DNA from: Anaerolineae bacterium
GTDB lineage: Bacteria > Chloroflexota > Anaerolineae > Promineifilales > Promineifilaceae
Length of the DNA stretch: 6,960 nucleotides
Direction of reading: 5' to 3'
Assembly (NCBI GenBank): GCA_014879345.1
Contig: JACSSI010000251.1
Location: forward strand, 1-6,960
A model generated the notes under the pieces. It was not told the DNA's origin. It saw only the letters and a program-made list of their open reading frames with translations, and searched no databases. The stretch's first letter is position 1; every line of letters starts with the position of its first letter. This document shows positions 1 to 5,035 of this stretch, piece after piece. The position numbers were made by a program, and so were the translations under genes.

Positions 1-1
1 G

Positions 2-69
2 TGTCATGCCCGCGAAGGCGGGCATCCACAGGTGGTGGTGAATGGATTCCCACCTTCGTGGGAATGACA
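2..69. repeat. Dispersed paired-hairpin (REP/MITE-like) repeat
   Basis: Two inverted arms, 2-28 and 43-69, match at 23 of 27 positions and begin and end with TGTCAT / ATGACA. Each arm is itself a small hairpin: GCCCGC-GAAG-GCGGGC in the left arm (8-23), and TCCCAC-CTTC-GTGGGA in the right arm (48-63). The element therefore can fold either as two small stems or as one long cruciform. Elements of the form GTCATTCCCGCG...GGGAATGAC are familiar as dispersed intergenic repeats in many bacterial genomes. I see no coding sequence in it. It lies downstream of the minus-strand rarD gene. A role in transcript 3'-end stability is possible but unproven, and there is no U-tract to make it an intrinsic terminator. 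Confidence 0.8.
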
Positions 70-126
70 AGTTTATTACCGAAATAAATTTTTAATATTC
101 ATAATCAGGCTTGAAGCTGCGGGTTA

Positions 127-142
127 GCCCGATTTATCGGGC
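127..142. repeat. Short hairpin with GATTTATC core
   Basis: GCCCGA-TTTA-TCGGGC gives a perfect 6-bp stem with a 4-base loop. On the plus strand it is followed by GCGCTGTTTT, a weak terminator-like tail, but no plus-strand gene ends here. It shares the central GATTTATC with the hairpin at 148-185, so the two look like members of one small repeat family. Confidence 0.55.
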
Positions 143-147
143 GCTGT

Positions 148-185
148 TTTGTAGGCGGGTGATTTATCACCTGCCGGTTTACAAA
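148..185. repeat. Inverted-repeat hairpin, GATTTATC core, outer TTTGTA/TACAAA arms
   Basis: GGCGGGTGA (154-162), loop TTTA, and TCACCTGCC (167-175) form a 9-bp stem with one G-T pair. An outer pair of arms, TTTGTA (148-153) and TACAAA (180-185), is separated from the stem by a 4-base GGTT bulge on the right. The arrangement resembles dispersed intergenic hairpin repeats. It lies downstream of rarD and could act at the 3' end of that transcript, though no U-run follows the stem in the rarD direction. Confidence 0.6.
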
Positions 186-295
186 TCCATACGTGGCCGT
201 TTTGCCCGATGCGTTCTCCCAATTCCGCCAACTGACCGCGACGCTGCATGTACTGCACACATTTCCGCTGTTGGTCTGCCACCGATTCTTGTTCT
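186..295. other. rarD downstream spacer, no gene assigned
   Basis: Between the hairpins and the rarD stop codon there is no recognisable gene. On the minus strand a 52-codon frame with a GTG start (282 down to 124) is open, with glutamine- and arginine-rich, helix-like content. I cannot link it to any family, and its last 15 or so codons are made of the repeats, so it is not called as a gene. Confidence 0.5.
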
Positions 296-1204
296 CTAAT
301 CGCCTGCTGGCACTGATACGGCTTGCTTCGTCCCGTTTTTCCGGCTGTGCCGGATGCTCTCAGCGCTGTAAACTGCCAGCGCCACCCAAATAAACGAGAA
401 GCCAACCAACTGGGTGCGTGAGAAAGCTTCGCCGTACACAAACACGCCAATCAAAAATTGCAGCGTCGGTGCCAGGTATTGCAAAATGCCCAGCGTGGCC
501 ATCGTCACGCGGCGGGCAGAAGCAGCGAAAAGAAGAAGGGGAACGGCCGTTACCATCCCCGCGCCAATCAACAACATATTTGTAGACGGGGAACTATGCC
601 CAAAGGCGGCTGTGCCTTGCACTTCAAAATAAATCAGCCCACCCAGGGCAAACAAAAACAACCAGCCCGTTTCCAGAGATAACCCTTCTAGCGAATTGAG
701 CGCCGCCGTTTTGCGCAGCAGTCCATAAAAACCAAAAGAAAACGCCAATGTCAAGGCAATCCAGGGCAGGGAGCCATAGGTGATGGTAAGATAAACGACA
801 CCACACAATGCTAACAAAACGGCCGCCAACTGCCCTTTACGCAGCCGTTCCTTTAAGAAAATATAACCCAACAGCACATTAACCAACGGATTGATGAAAT
901 AGCCCAGCGCCGTTTCCACAATGAAACCAGAATTGACGCCCCAAATGTAGACGAACCAATTGATAGATAGCAGAACGGCCGTTGCCAGAAACGTCAGCAA
1001 CACCTTTGGCTGTTTCAACACAGGCCGAATCCAAGCCCAGCGCCGTGTCACCGCCAGCACCACCAGCATAAAGAAGAACGACCACACCATGCGGTGGCTC
1101 AAGATTTCAATGGGCGGCACACCTTTCAACGATTTCCAATAAATGGGCAGAAGCCCCCATAATGTATAGGCAATAACGCCGTAAAGAATCCCTTTATTCT
1201 TCAT
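296..1204 (-). CDS. rarD: RarD-like EamA-family transporter (DMT superfamily)
   Basis: A 302-residue, highly hydrophobic inner-membrane protein of the drug/metabolite transporter superfamily, RarD subgroup (usual length about 300). About ten membrane segments arranged as two EamA repeats are visible. The first repeat includes WGLLPIYWKSL near residues 16-26, EILSHR near 33-38, NWFVYIWGVNSG near 82-93, and ALGYFINPLVNVLLG near 99-113. The second includes GFYGLLRK, then LGILQYLAPTLQFLIGVFVYGE, and a C-terminal hydrophobic segment followed by a basic, hydrophilic tail. These are typical RarD signatures. The subgroup was named for chloramphenicol sensitivity, but its natural substrate is generally not established, so solute and direction are unknown here. 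The ATG at 1204 has a good ribosome-binding site (AAGGA, 1211-1215 on the minus strand) and the stop is TAG at 296-298. It is transcribed divergently from the lacI-phosphorylase genes, and nothing ties it functionally to them. Two copies of AACGGCCGTT lie inside it, both read as Thr-Ala-Val in membrane segments. Confidence 0.9.
   Translation of the reverse strand: MKNKGILYGVIAYTLWGLLPIYWKSLKGVPPIEILSHRMVWSFFFMLVVLAVTRRWAWIRPVLKQPKVLLTFLATAVLLSINWFVYIWGVNSGFIVETALGYFINPLVNVLLGYIFLKERLRKGQLAAVLLALCGVVYLTITYGSLPWIALTLAFSFGFYGLLRKTAALNSLEGLSLETGWLFLFALGGLIYFEVQGTAAFGHSSPSTNMLLIGAGMVTAVPLLLFAASARRVTMATLGILQYLAPTLQFLIGVFVYGEAFSRTQLVGFSFIWVALAVYSAESIRHSRKNGTKQAVSVPAGD
542..551. repeat. AACGGCCGTT palindrome, copy 1 (inside rarD)
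   Basis: Exact 10-bp palindrome in the rarD coding sequence, read on the minus strand as Thr-Ala-Val. By hand count the 30 bases to its left on the plus strand hold 14 G and 4 C, and the 30 to its right hold 2 G and 12 C. Confidence 0.75.
974..983. repeat. AACGGCCGTT palindrome, copy 2 (inside rarD)
   Basis: Exact copy in the rarD coding sequence, again read as Thr-Ala-Val. This copy has the weakest flanking skew: 7 G and 4 C on the left, 7 G and 9 C on the right. Confidence 0.75.
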
Positions 1205-1210
1205 CTTTTG

Positions 1211-1215
1211 TCCTT
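1211..1215 (-). promoter_or_regulatory. Ribosome-binding site of rarD
   Basis: AAGGA on the minus strand lies six bases before the ATG at 1204. It supports this start for rarD. Confidence 0.7.
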
Positions 1216-1254
1216 TGAGACCTGGGAAATTTTATCGTGTGGGATAAAGAGAGG

Positions 1255-1283
1255 AGTATAAAGGAAAACGGCCGTTGGCTCAA
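1255..1283 (-). promoter_or_regulatory. Sigma70-type promoter for rarD
   Basis: On the minus strand TTGAGC (1278-1283) and TATACT (1255-1260) are separated by 17 bases, matching the -35 and -10 consensus at 4 of 6 and 5 of 6 positions. Transcription would start near 1248, giving a leader of about 45 bases. An AACGGCCGTT palindrome (1267-1276) lies within the spacer, so any protein binding that motif could affect this promoter. Confidence 0.55.
1267..1276. repeat. AACGGCCGTT palindrome, copy 3 (in the rarD promoter spacer)
   Basis: Exact copy in non-coding DNA between the -35 and -10 of the proposed rarD promoter. Left flank 12 G and 0 C, right flank 6 G and 8 C (30 bases each, plus strand). 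Its presence outside coding sequence shows that codon choice alone does not explain the motif. Confidence 0.75.
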
Positions 1284-1301
1284 TGAATAGCGCCTAAATC
1301 C

Positions 1302-1330
1302 TTGACAGACCCTGTAACCTTTGTTACCAT
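1302..1330 (+). promoter_or_regulatory. Sigma70-type promoter of the lacI-phosphorylase operon
   Basis: A perfect -35 TTGACA (1302-1307) is followed after 17 bases by TACCAT (1325-1330), a 4 of 6 match to the -10 consensus that keeps the conserved first, second and last bases. Transcription should start near 1337. The LacI-type operator begins just downstream (1340), an arrangement that allows repression by blocking initiation or promoter escape. A small dyad, GTAAC-CTTT-GTTAC (1314-1327), overlaps the spacer and the -10. Confidence 0.7.
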
Positions 1331-1339
1331 TTGCCCACC

Positions 1340-1355
1340 ATGAGAGCGCTCTCAT
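1340..1355. promoter_or_regulatory. LacI-family operator (CelR-like), perfect 16-bp palindrome
   Basis: ATGAGAGCGCTCTCAT is a perfect palindrome with the central CG step typical of LacI/GalR operators. Its inner 14 bases differ from the known actinobacterial CelR operator TGGGAGCGCTCCCA only by one symmetric change in each half. It sits at about +3 to +18 of the proposed promoter and 21 bases before the lacI start codon. The natural inference is autoregulation by the adjacent repressor and sugar control of the downstream phosphorylases. No second copy was seen in the window. Confidence 0.8.
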
Positions 1356-1362
1356 TTGCAAA

Positions 1363-1369
1363 AAGGAAA
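1363..1369 (+). promoter_or_regulatory. Ribosome-binding site deciding the lacI start
   Basis: AAGGAAA lies 7 bases upstream of the ATG at 1377. A TTG at 1356 is in the same frame, but it would place this purine-rich site inside the coding sequence and lies against the operator, so the ATG is preferred. Confidence 0.65.
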
Positions 1370-1376
1370 CCCAACT

Positions 1377-2399
1377 ATGACTGAACGGCTGACATTAGAA
1401 ATAATCGGTGAACTCGCAGGTGTATCCAGAGCCACCGTTTCCCGAGTCGTCAATGATTCCCCTGGTGTGCGTGATGAAGTGCGTGAACGAGTATTAGCAG
1501 TGATCCAGGAGACGGGGTATCAGCCCCATTCAGCCGCTCGTTCCCTGGCATCAAACCGGATGGATTTGATCAGCCTCGTCATCCCAACCTCCACCCAATC
1601 TCTTTTTACCGATCCCTACTTTCCTCGCCTCATTCAGGGCGTTACCCAAAGCTGCAATGAAAACAACATCACCATGTCGCTCTTCATGCTCCATTCTGAA
1701 GATGAAGAAGAAAGACTCTATCCCCGTGTTCTAAATCGAGGGTATGTTGATGGCGTTATTTTGGCCTCATTTGATAGAGCTGATCCTCTTGTGGCGCGCC
1801 TGGAACAGAACAAAATGCCCTTCATCATGATTGGCCGTCCAGAAGAGTCATCCAACGCCAGTTATATTGATGTGAATAATGAAGCTGGAGCCTATGCTGC
1901 CGTAACTCATCTTGTTCGCCAGGGCAAAACGCGCATTGCAACCATTACTGGTCGCCAGGATATTAGCTCAGGCAAAGACAGGTTGGCTGGTTACAAACGG
2001 GCATTGATAGAACGGGGCTTGTCTGTGGATGAAAATTTGATTGTAAACGGCCGTTTCAACGAACTAGAAGCCTACAACGCCATGCTAAAACTGCTGCCCC
2101 ATCAACCCGATGCCGTATTCGTCGCCTCAGACGGCATGGCCTACGGCGTGTTACGGGCCTTGCGCCAGGCAAACATTTCCGTGCCAGACGAAATCGCGGT
2201 GGTCGGCTTTGATGATCTGCCATCTTCCGCCACATCTGACCCACCCTTAACAACCATAAGACAGCCCATCCGCCGTATGGGCGCCATGGCAGTTGACATG
2301 TTGCTCGACATCATTAACGAAGGCATAGACCCGCCAAGACGGGTCGTTTTACCAACAGAACTAATCGTTCGACAAACTTGTGGAACTTTGAATTTATAA
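1377..2399 (+). CDS. LacI/GalR-family transcriptional repressor (CelR-like by context)
   Basis: A 340-residue cytoplasmic DNA-binding regulator of normal length for the LacI/GalR family. The N-terminal helix-turn-helix spans about residues 5-26, with the signature AGVSRATVSRVVN; the recognition helix carries Arg18-Ala19. The hinge helix follows at about 50-58 (PHSAARSLA), contacting the central CG of the operator in family members. From about residue 65 a periplasmic-binding-protein-like effector domain extends to the end, with the typical elements DRLAGY, VFVASDGMAYGVLRAL, VGFDD (276-280) and a late TTIRQP segment. It is the first gene after a promoter with a CelR-like operator and precedes two GH94 phosphorylases, so a cellobiose or related beta-glucoside effector is likely; this is inference from context. 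One AACGGCCGTT copy lies inside and is read as Asn-Gly-Arg. The stop is TAA, 90 bases before the next start. Confidence 0.92.
   Translation: MTERLTLEIIGELAGVSRATVSRVVNDSPGVRDEVRERVLAVIQETGYQPHSAARSLASNRMDLISLVIPTSTQSLFTDPYFPRLIQGVTQSCNENNITMSLFMLHSEDEEERLYPRVLNRGYVDGVILASFDRADPLVARLEQNKMPFIMIGRPEESSNASYIDVNNEAGAYAAVTHLVRQGKTRIATITGRQDISSGKDRLAGYKRALIERGLSVDENLIVNGRFNELEAYNAMLKLLPHQPDAVFVASDGMAYGVLRALRQANISVPDEIAVVGFDDLPSSATSDPPLTTIRQPIRRMGAMAVDMLLDIINEGIDPPRRVVLPTELIVRQTCGTLNL
2046..2055. repeat. AACGGCCGTT palindrome, copy 4 (inside lacI)
   Basis: Exact copy, extended to a 12-bp palindrome AAACGGCCGTTT (2045-2056). It is read in the Asn-Gly-Arg frame, unlike the Thr-Ala-Val frame of the other coding copies. 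Left flank 9 G and 2 C, right flank 5 G and 10 C (30 bases each). Confidence 0.75.
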
Positions 2400-2425
2400 C
2401 ATTAAACAATTTAAGAAACTGAGAC

Positions 2426-2472
2426 TGGAGATTAGGGATTGAGGATTGACCTAATCTCCAATCTCCAATCTC
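2426..2472. repeat. Heptad-repeat hairpin between lacI and the first phosphorylase
   Basis: TGGAGATTAGG (2426-2436) pairs perfectly with CCTAATCTCCA (2450-2460) across a 13-base loop. The loop side contains a direct heptad repeat, GGATTGA twice (2436-2449). The right side carries AATCTCC at 2453-2459 and 2460-2466, then AATCTC (2467-2472), so the left arm can pair in more than one register. It ends six bases before the ribosome-binding site of the next gene. The stem is AT-containing and no U-run follows, so it is not a convincing terminator. It may be a dispersed repeat that tunes or processes the transcript. Confidence 0.7.
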
Positions 2473-2477
2473 TTGTC

Positions 2478-2483
2478 AAAGGA
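2478..2483 (+). promoter_or_regulatory. Ribosome-binding site of the cellobiose phosphorylase gene
   Basis: AAAGGA lies six bases before the ATG at 2490. It supports that start over an in-frame TTG at 2439, which lies within the hairpin repeat and would add 17 residues not expected in this family. Confidence 0.75.
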
Positions 2484-2489
2484 AAAATC

Positions 2490-4934
2490 ATGCGCTACGG
2501 ATATTTTGATGATCAAACTCGTGAATATGTAATCACACAACCTGATACACCCTTGCCCTGGATCAATTACCTGGGCAGTGAAGAATATTTTGGCTTGTTG
2601 TCCAACACGGCCGGCGGTTACACCTTTTACCGTGACGCTCGCCTGCGCCGTTTAACGCGCTATCGCTACAACAACGCACCGCTGGATGTAGGCGGCCGTT
2701 ACCTGTATTTGCGTGATAACCAGTCTGGCGAGTTTTGGTCACCATCCTGGCAGCCCGTGCGCAAAGATTTAGATGACTATTCATGTCGTCATGGGATGGG
2801 CTATTCCACCATCGCCTCGGCATATGCTGGCATCAAAGCCCAAACCCGCTACTTCATCCCGCTAGGCGAAACGCTGGAAATCTGGCAAGTTGAAGTAAGC
2901 AATGAACGGGACGAAGCAGCCGAATTATCCTTGTTTTCCAGCATCGAATTTTGCTTGTGGGATGCCAACGACGATGCCACAAACTATCAACGCAACTTCA
3001 ACATCGGCGAAGTGGAAGTGGAAGGCAATATCATCTACCACAAGACAGAATACCGCGAACGGCGCGACCACTTTGCCTACTTTGCCTGCTCCGCCGACAT
3101 CGCCGGCTATGACACCCAGCGCGAAACATTTTTGGGCGCTTATCGTGGTTACGACAACCCGGCCGTCGTTGAAAGCGGCGAATCCCAAAATTCACACGCT
3201 CATGGCTGGCAGCCGATTGGCTCCCATCATGTGAAACTCTCATTGGCTCCTGGCGAAACACAGAAAATCATCTTCTTGCTGGGTTATCATGAAAATCCCC
3301 GCGATGCTAAATTTGATCCGCCTAACTCCCAAACCATCAACAAACAAACGGTAACACCCATCATCGAGAAATATCTGGCGCAGGCTGCCGCCGAAGCCGC
3401 CTTTGCCGACTTGAAAATGTTCTGGGAGAAATTGCTGAACATTTATCAGGTAGAAACGCCGGATGAAGATACCAACCGCATGGTCAATATCTGGAACGCT
3501 TATCAAAACATGGTCACGTTCAACATGTCCCGCTCCGCTTCTTATTTTGAATCGGGCATTGGGCGTGGCATGGGCTTCCGCGATTCTAACCAGGATTTGC
3601 TTGGCTTTGTCCACATGGTTCCCGAACGGGCGCGAGAACGCATCATCGACATTGCATCTACCCAGTTAGAAACGGGCGGCGCGTATCATCAATACCAGCC
3701 GCTGACCAAGCGTGGCAATGATGCCGTTGGCGGTAATTTCAATGATGACCCCTTGTGGTTAGTTTTGGGGGTGACGGCTTACGTGAAAGAAACGGCCGAT
3801 TTCGCCATTTTGGATGAACTGGTTCCCTACGATAATCAACCTGGCTCTGAAACGCCGCTGTATGAACATTTGCAGCGCAGTATGCAGTACACCCTGGATC
3901 GGCTTGGGCCACACGGGTTGCCGTTGATTGGCCGCGCCGACTGGAACGACTGCCTCAACCTCAACACCTTCTCCTCTGAGCCTGGAGAATCCTTCCAGAC
4001 GACGACAAACAAAGAAGGCAAGGTGGCGGAATCTATTTTCATTGCCGGTTTGTTCGTCTATGCGGCGAAAGAAATGGTGGCGTTGGCTGAGGTGCTAAAT
4101 AAAGCGGACGACGTGGCGAAGTACAGTCAGGCTGCCAAAGAGATGGAAGCTACTACGTTGGCGCATGGCTGGGATGGCGCCTGGTTCCAACGCGCCTATG
4201 ATGATTTTGGCGACAAAGTTGGCTCCAAAGCGTGTGAAGAAGGCCAGATTTTCATCGAGCCGCAGGGCATGTGTGTGATGGCGGGTATCGGTCGCAAACA
4301 AGGTTATGCGGCGCGAGCGCTTAATTCGGTAAAAGAACGGTTGGCAACGGAGCATGGTATTGTGCTGCAACAACCTGCGTATAGTCATTATTATTTGAAC
4401 CTGGGCGAGATTTCTACCTATCCGCCTGGCTACAAGGAAAACGCCGGTATTTTCTGCCATACGAATCCCTGGATTATGATTTCTGAGGCGGTTGTGGGGA
4501 ATGGGGAGCAGGCGTTTGATTATTACAAACGCATCAACCCGTCGGCGCGAGAAGCCATTAGTGAGATTCATCGTAGTGAGCCGTATGTGTATGCCCAGAT
4601 GATTGCGGGTATTGATGCCGCAACCCATGGCGAAGCAAAAAATTCGTGGCTGTCGGGTACGGCCGCCTGGAATTATGTGGCGATTACCCAATGGATTTTG
4701 GGTGTGCGGCCAGCTTATGGTGGTTTGGAAGTGGCCCCAGTGGTTCCGGCTGATTGGTCTGGTTTTAAGGTGACTCGATTGTATCAGGGTGTTGCTTTTG
4801 AGATTGAAGTTGTACGCGAAGGGGCTGGCAATCGGGTTTCTTTGGTGGTTGATGGCGAGGCGATTGAGGGCAATGTCGTGCCTTTGCCGCAGGATTCCCG
4901 TTCTACTGTGAAAGTGAAAGCAATAATTAGCTAA
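2490..4934 (+). CDS. cbp: Cellobiose phosphorylase, GH94 (EC 2.4.1.20)
   Basis: An 814-residue cytoplasmic enzyme, close to characterised cellobiose phosphorylases (about 810-820 residues). It performs reversible phosphorolysis with inversion: cellobiose plus phosphate gives alpha-glucose-1-phosphate and glucose. The start MRYGYFDD with WINYLG, NTAGGYTFYRDARLRR and TRYRYNN is the hallmark of the cellobiose-specific subgroup. By family architecture, a beta-sandwich (about 1-270) and helical linker precede an (alpha/alpha)6 barrel (about 310-730) and a C-terminal beta domain. In the barrel, GRGMGFRDSNQD carries Arg359 and Asp365, matching substrate-binding residues, and RADWND (482-487) carries the catalytic general acid, Asp487. 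ISTYPPGYKENAGIFCH (about 641-657) and SGTAAW (about 722-727) are active-site and phosphate-side motifs. All are intact. There is no signal peptide, so cellobiose must be imported; no transporter for it is visible here. It follows lacI by 90 bases and precedes a second GH94 gene by 101 bases, suggesting one operon. The last 500 or so bases use more G- and T-ending codons than the middle of the gene. Confidence 0.95.
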   Translation: MRYGYFDDQTREYVITQPDTPLPWINYLGSEEYFGLLSNTAGGYTFYRDARLRRLTRYRYNNAPLDVGGRYLYLRDNQSGEFWSPSWQPVRKDLDDYSCRHGMGYSTIASAYAGIKAQTRYFIPLGETLEIWQVEVSNERDEAAELSLFSSIEFCLWDANDDATNYQRNFNIGEVEVEGNIIYHKTEYRERRDHFAYFACSADIAGYDTQRETFLGAYRGYDNPAVVESGESQNSHAHGWQPIGSHHVKLSLAPGETQKIIFLLGYHENPRDAKFDPPNSQTINKQTVTPIIEKYLAQAAAEAAFADLKMFWEKLLNIYQVETPDEDTNRMVNIWNAYQNMVTFNMSRSASYFESGIGRGMGFRDSNQDLLGFVHMVPERARERIIDIASTQLETGGAYHQYQPLTKRGNDAVGGNFNDDPLWLVLGVTAYVKETADFAILDELVPYDNQPGSETPLYEHLQRSMQYTLDRLGPHGLPLIGRADWNDCLNLNTFSSEPGESFQTTTNKEGKVAESIFIAGLFVYAAKEMVALAEVLNKADDVAKYSQAAKEMEATTLAHGWDGAWFQRAYDDFGDKVGSKACEEGQIFIEPQGMCVMAGIGRKQGYAARALNSVKERLATEHGIVLQQPAYSHYYLNLGEISTYPPGYKENAGIFCHTNPWIMISEAVVGNGEQAFDYYKRINPSAREAISEIHRSEPYVYAQMIAGIDAATHGEAKNSWLSGTAAWNYVAITQWILGVRPAYGGLEVAPVVPADWSGFKVTRLYQGVAFEIEVVREGAGNRVSLVVDGEAIEGNVVPLPQDSRSTVKVKAIIS

Positions 4935-4940
4935 TTACTG

Positions 4941-5018
4941 CCCCCACCCTAACCCTCCCCGAAGGGAGAGGGGATCGACCTGGCTCCCTCTCCCCTTGGG
5001 GGAGGGCTGGGGTGGGGG
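4941..5018. repeat. Large GC-rich inverted repeat between the two GH94 genes
   Basis: The C-rich arm 4941-4960 pairs with the G-rich arm 4999-5018 over 20 positions with one mismatch and one G-T pair. Inside it, 4962-4973 pairs with 4985-4997 around one bulged C, leaving a loop near 4974-4984. The whole forms a stem of over 30 bp. This C-rich/G-rich design (CCCTAACCCTCCCC...GGGAGGGCTGGGG) resembles dispersed intergenic repeats seen in many environmental bacteria. No U-run follows (GATTATAAGG), so it is not a standard intrinsic terminator. In an operon it could stabilise the upstream message or reduce expression of the downstream gene. Confidence 0.8.
4998..5018 (+). promoter_or_regulatory. 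Putative RNA G-quadruplex just before the second GH94 start
   Basis: On the sense strand four G-runs of 5, 3, 4 and 5 are separated by loops of 1, 2 and 1 bases (A, CT, T), a strong canonical G-quadruplex pattern. It ends six bases before the ribosome-binding site and 17 bases before the ATG. The same bases form the 3' arm of the large hairpin, so duplex and quadruplex are mutually exclusive. Whether either affects translation cannot be seen from sequence. Confidence 0.45.
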
Positions 5019-5023
5019 ATTAT

Positions 5024-5028
5024 AAGGA
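5024..5028 (+). promoter_or_regulatory. Ribosome-binding site of the second GH94 gene
   Basis: AAGGA lies seven bases before the ATG at 5036, in a short unpaired stretch directly after the large hairpin. It fixes the start, which matches the GH94 N-terminal consensus. Confidence 0.75.
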
Positions 5029-5035
5029 AGAAGCC

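Noticed and set aside
1..185. A CRISPR array or attachment site suggested by clustered hairpins
   Set aside because: There are no regularly spaced identical direct repeats with unique spacers, and no tRNA end or integrase is seen nearby.
1356..1376. A TTG start adding seven residues to the LacI regulator
   Set aside because: It directly abuts the operator and would overlap the ribosome-binding site. The ATG at 1377 has good spacing and places the helix-turn-helix at the usual distance from the N-terminus.
2439..2489. An upstream TTG start that would extend cellobiose phosphorylase by 17 residues
   Set aside because: It lies in the heptad hairpin and has no ribosome-binding site, and the extension does not match the family N-terminus. 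The ATG at 2490 has AAAGGA and begins with the conserved MRYGYFDD.
4095..4691. A 198-codon open frame on the minus strand
   Set aside because: It is antisense to the barrel domain of cellobiose phosphorylase. It has no recognisable domain, and the plus-strand frame is conserved.
4941..5018. An intrinsic transcription terminator between the phosphorylase genes
   Set aside because: The stem is long and GC-rich but is followed by GATTATAAGG rather than a U-run, and no promoter is evident between it and the next start. It is better described as a repeat.
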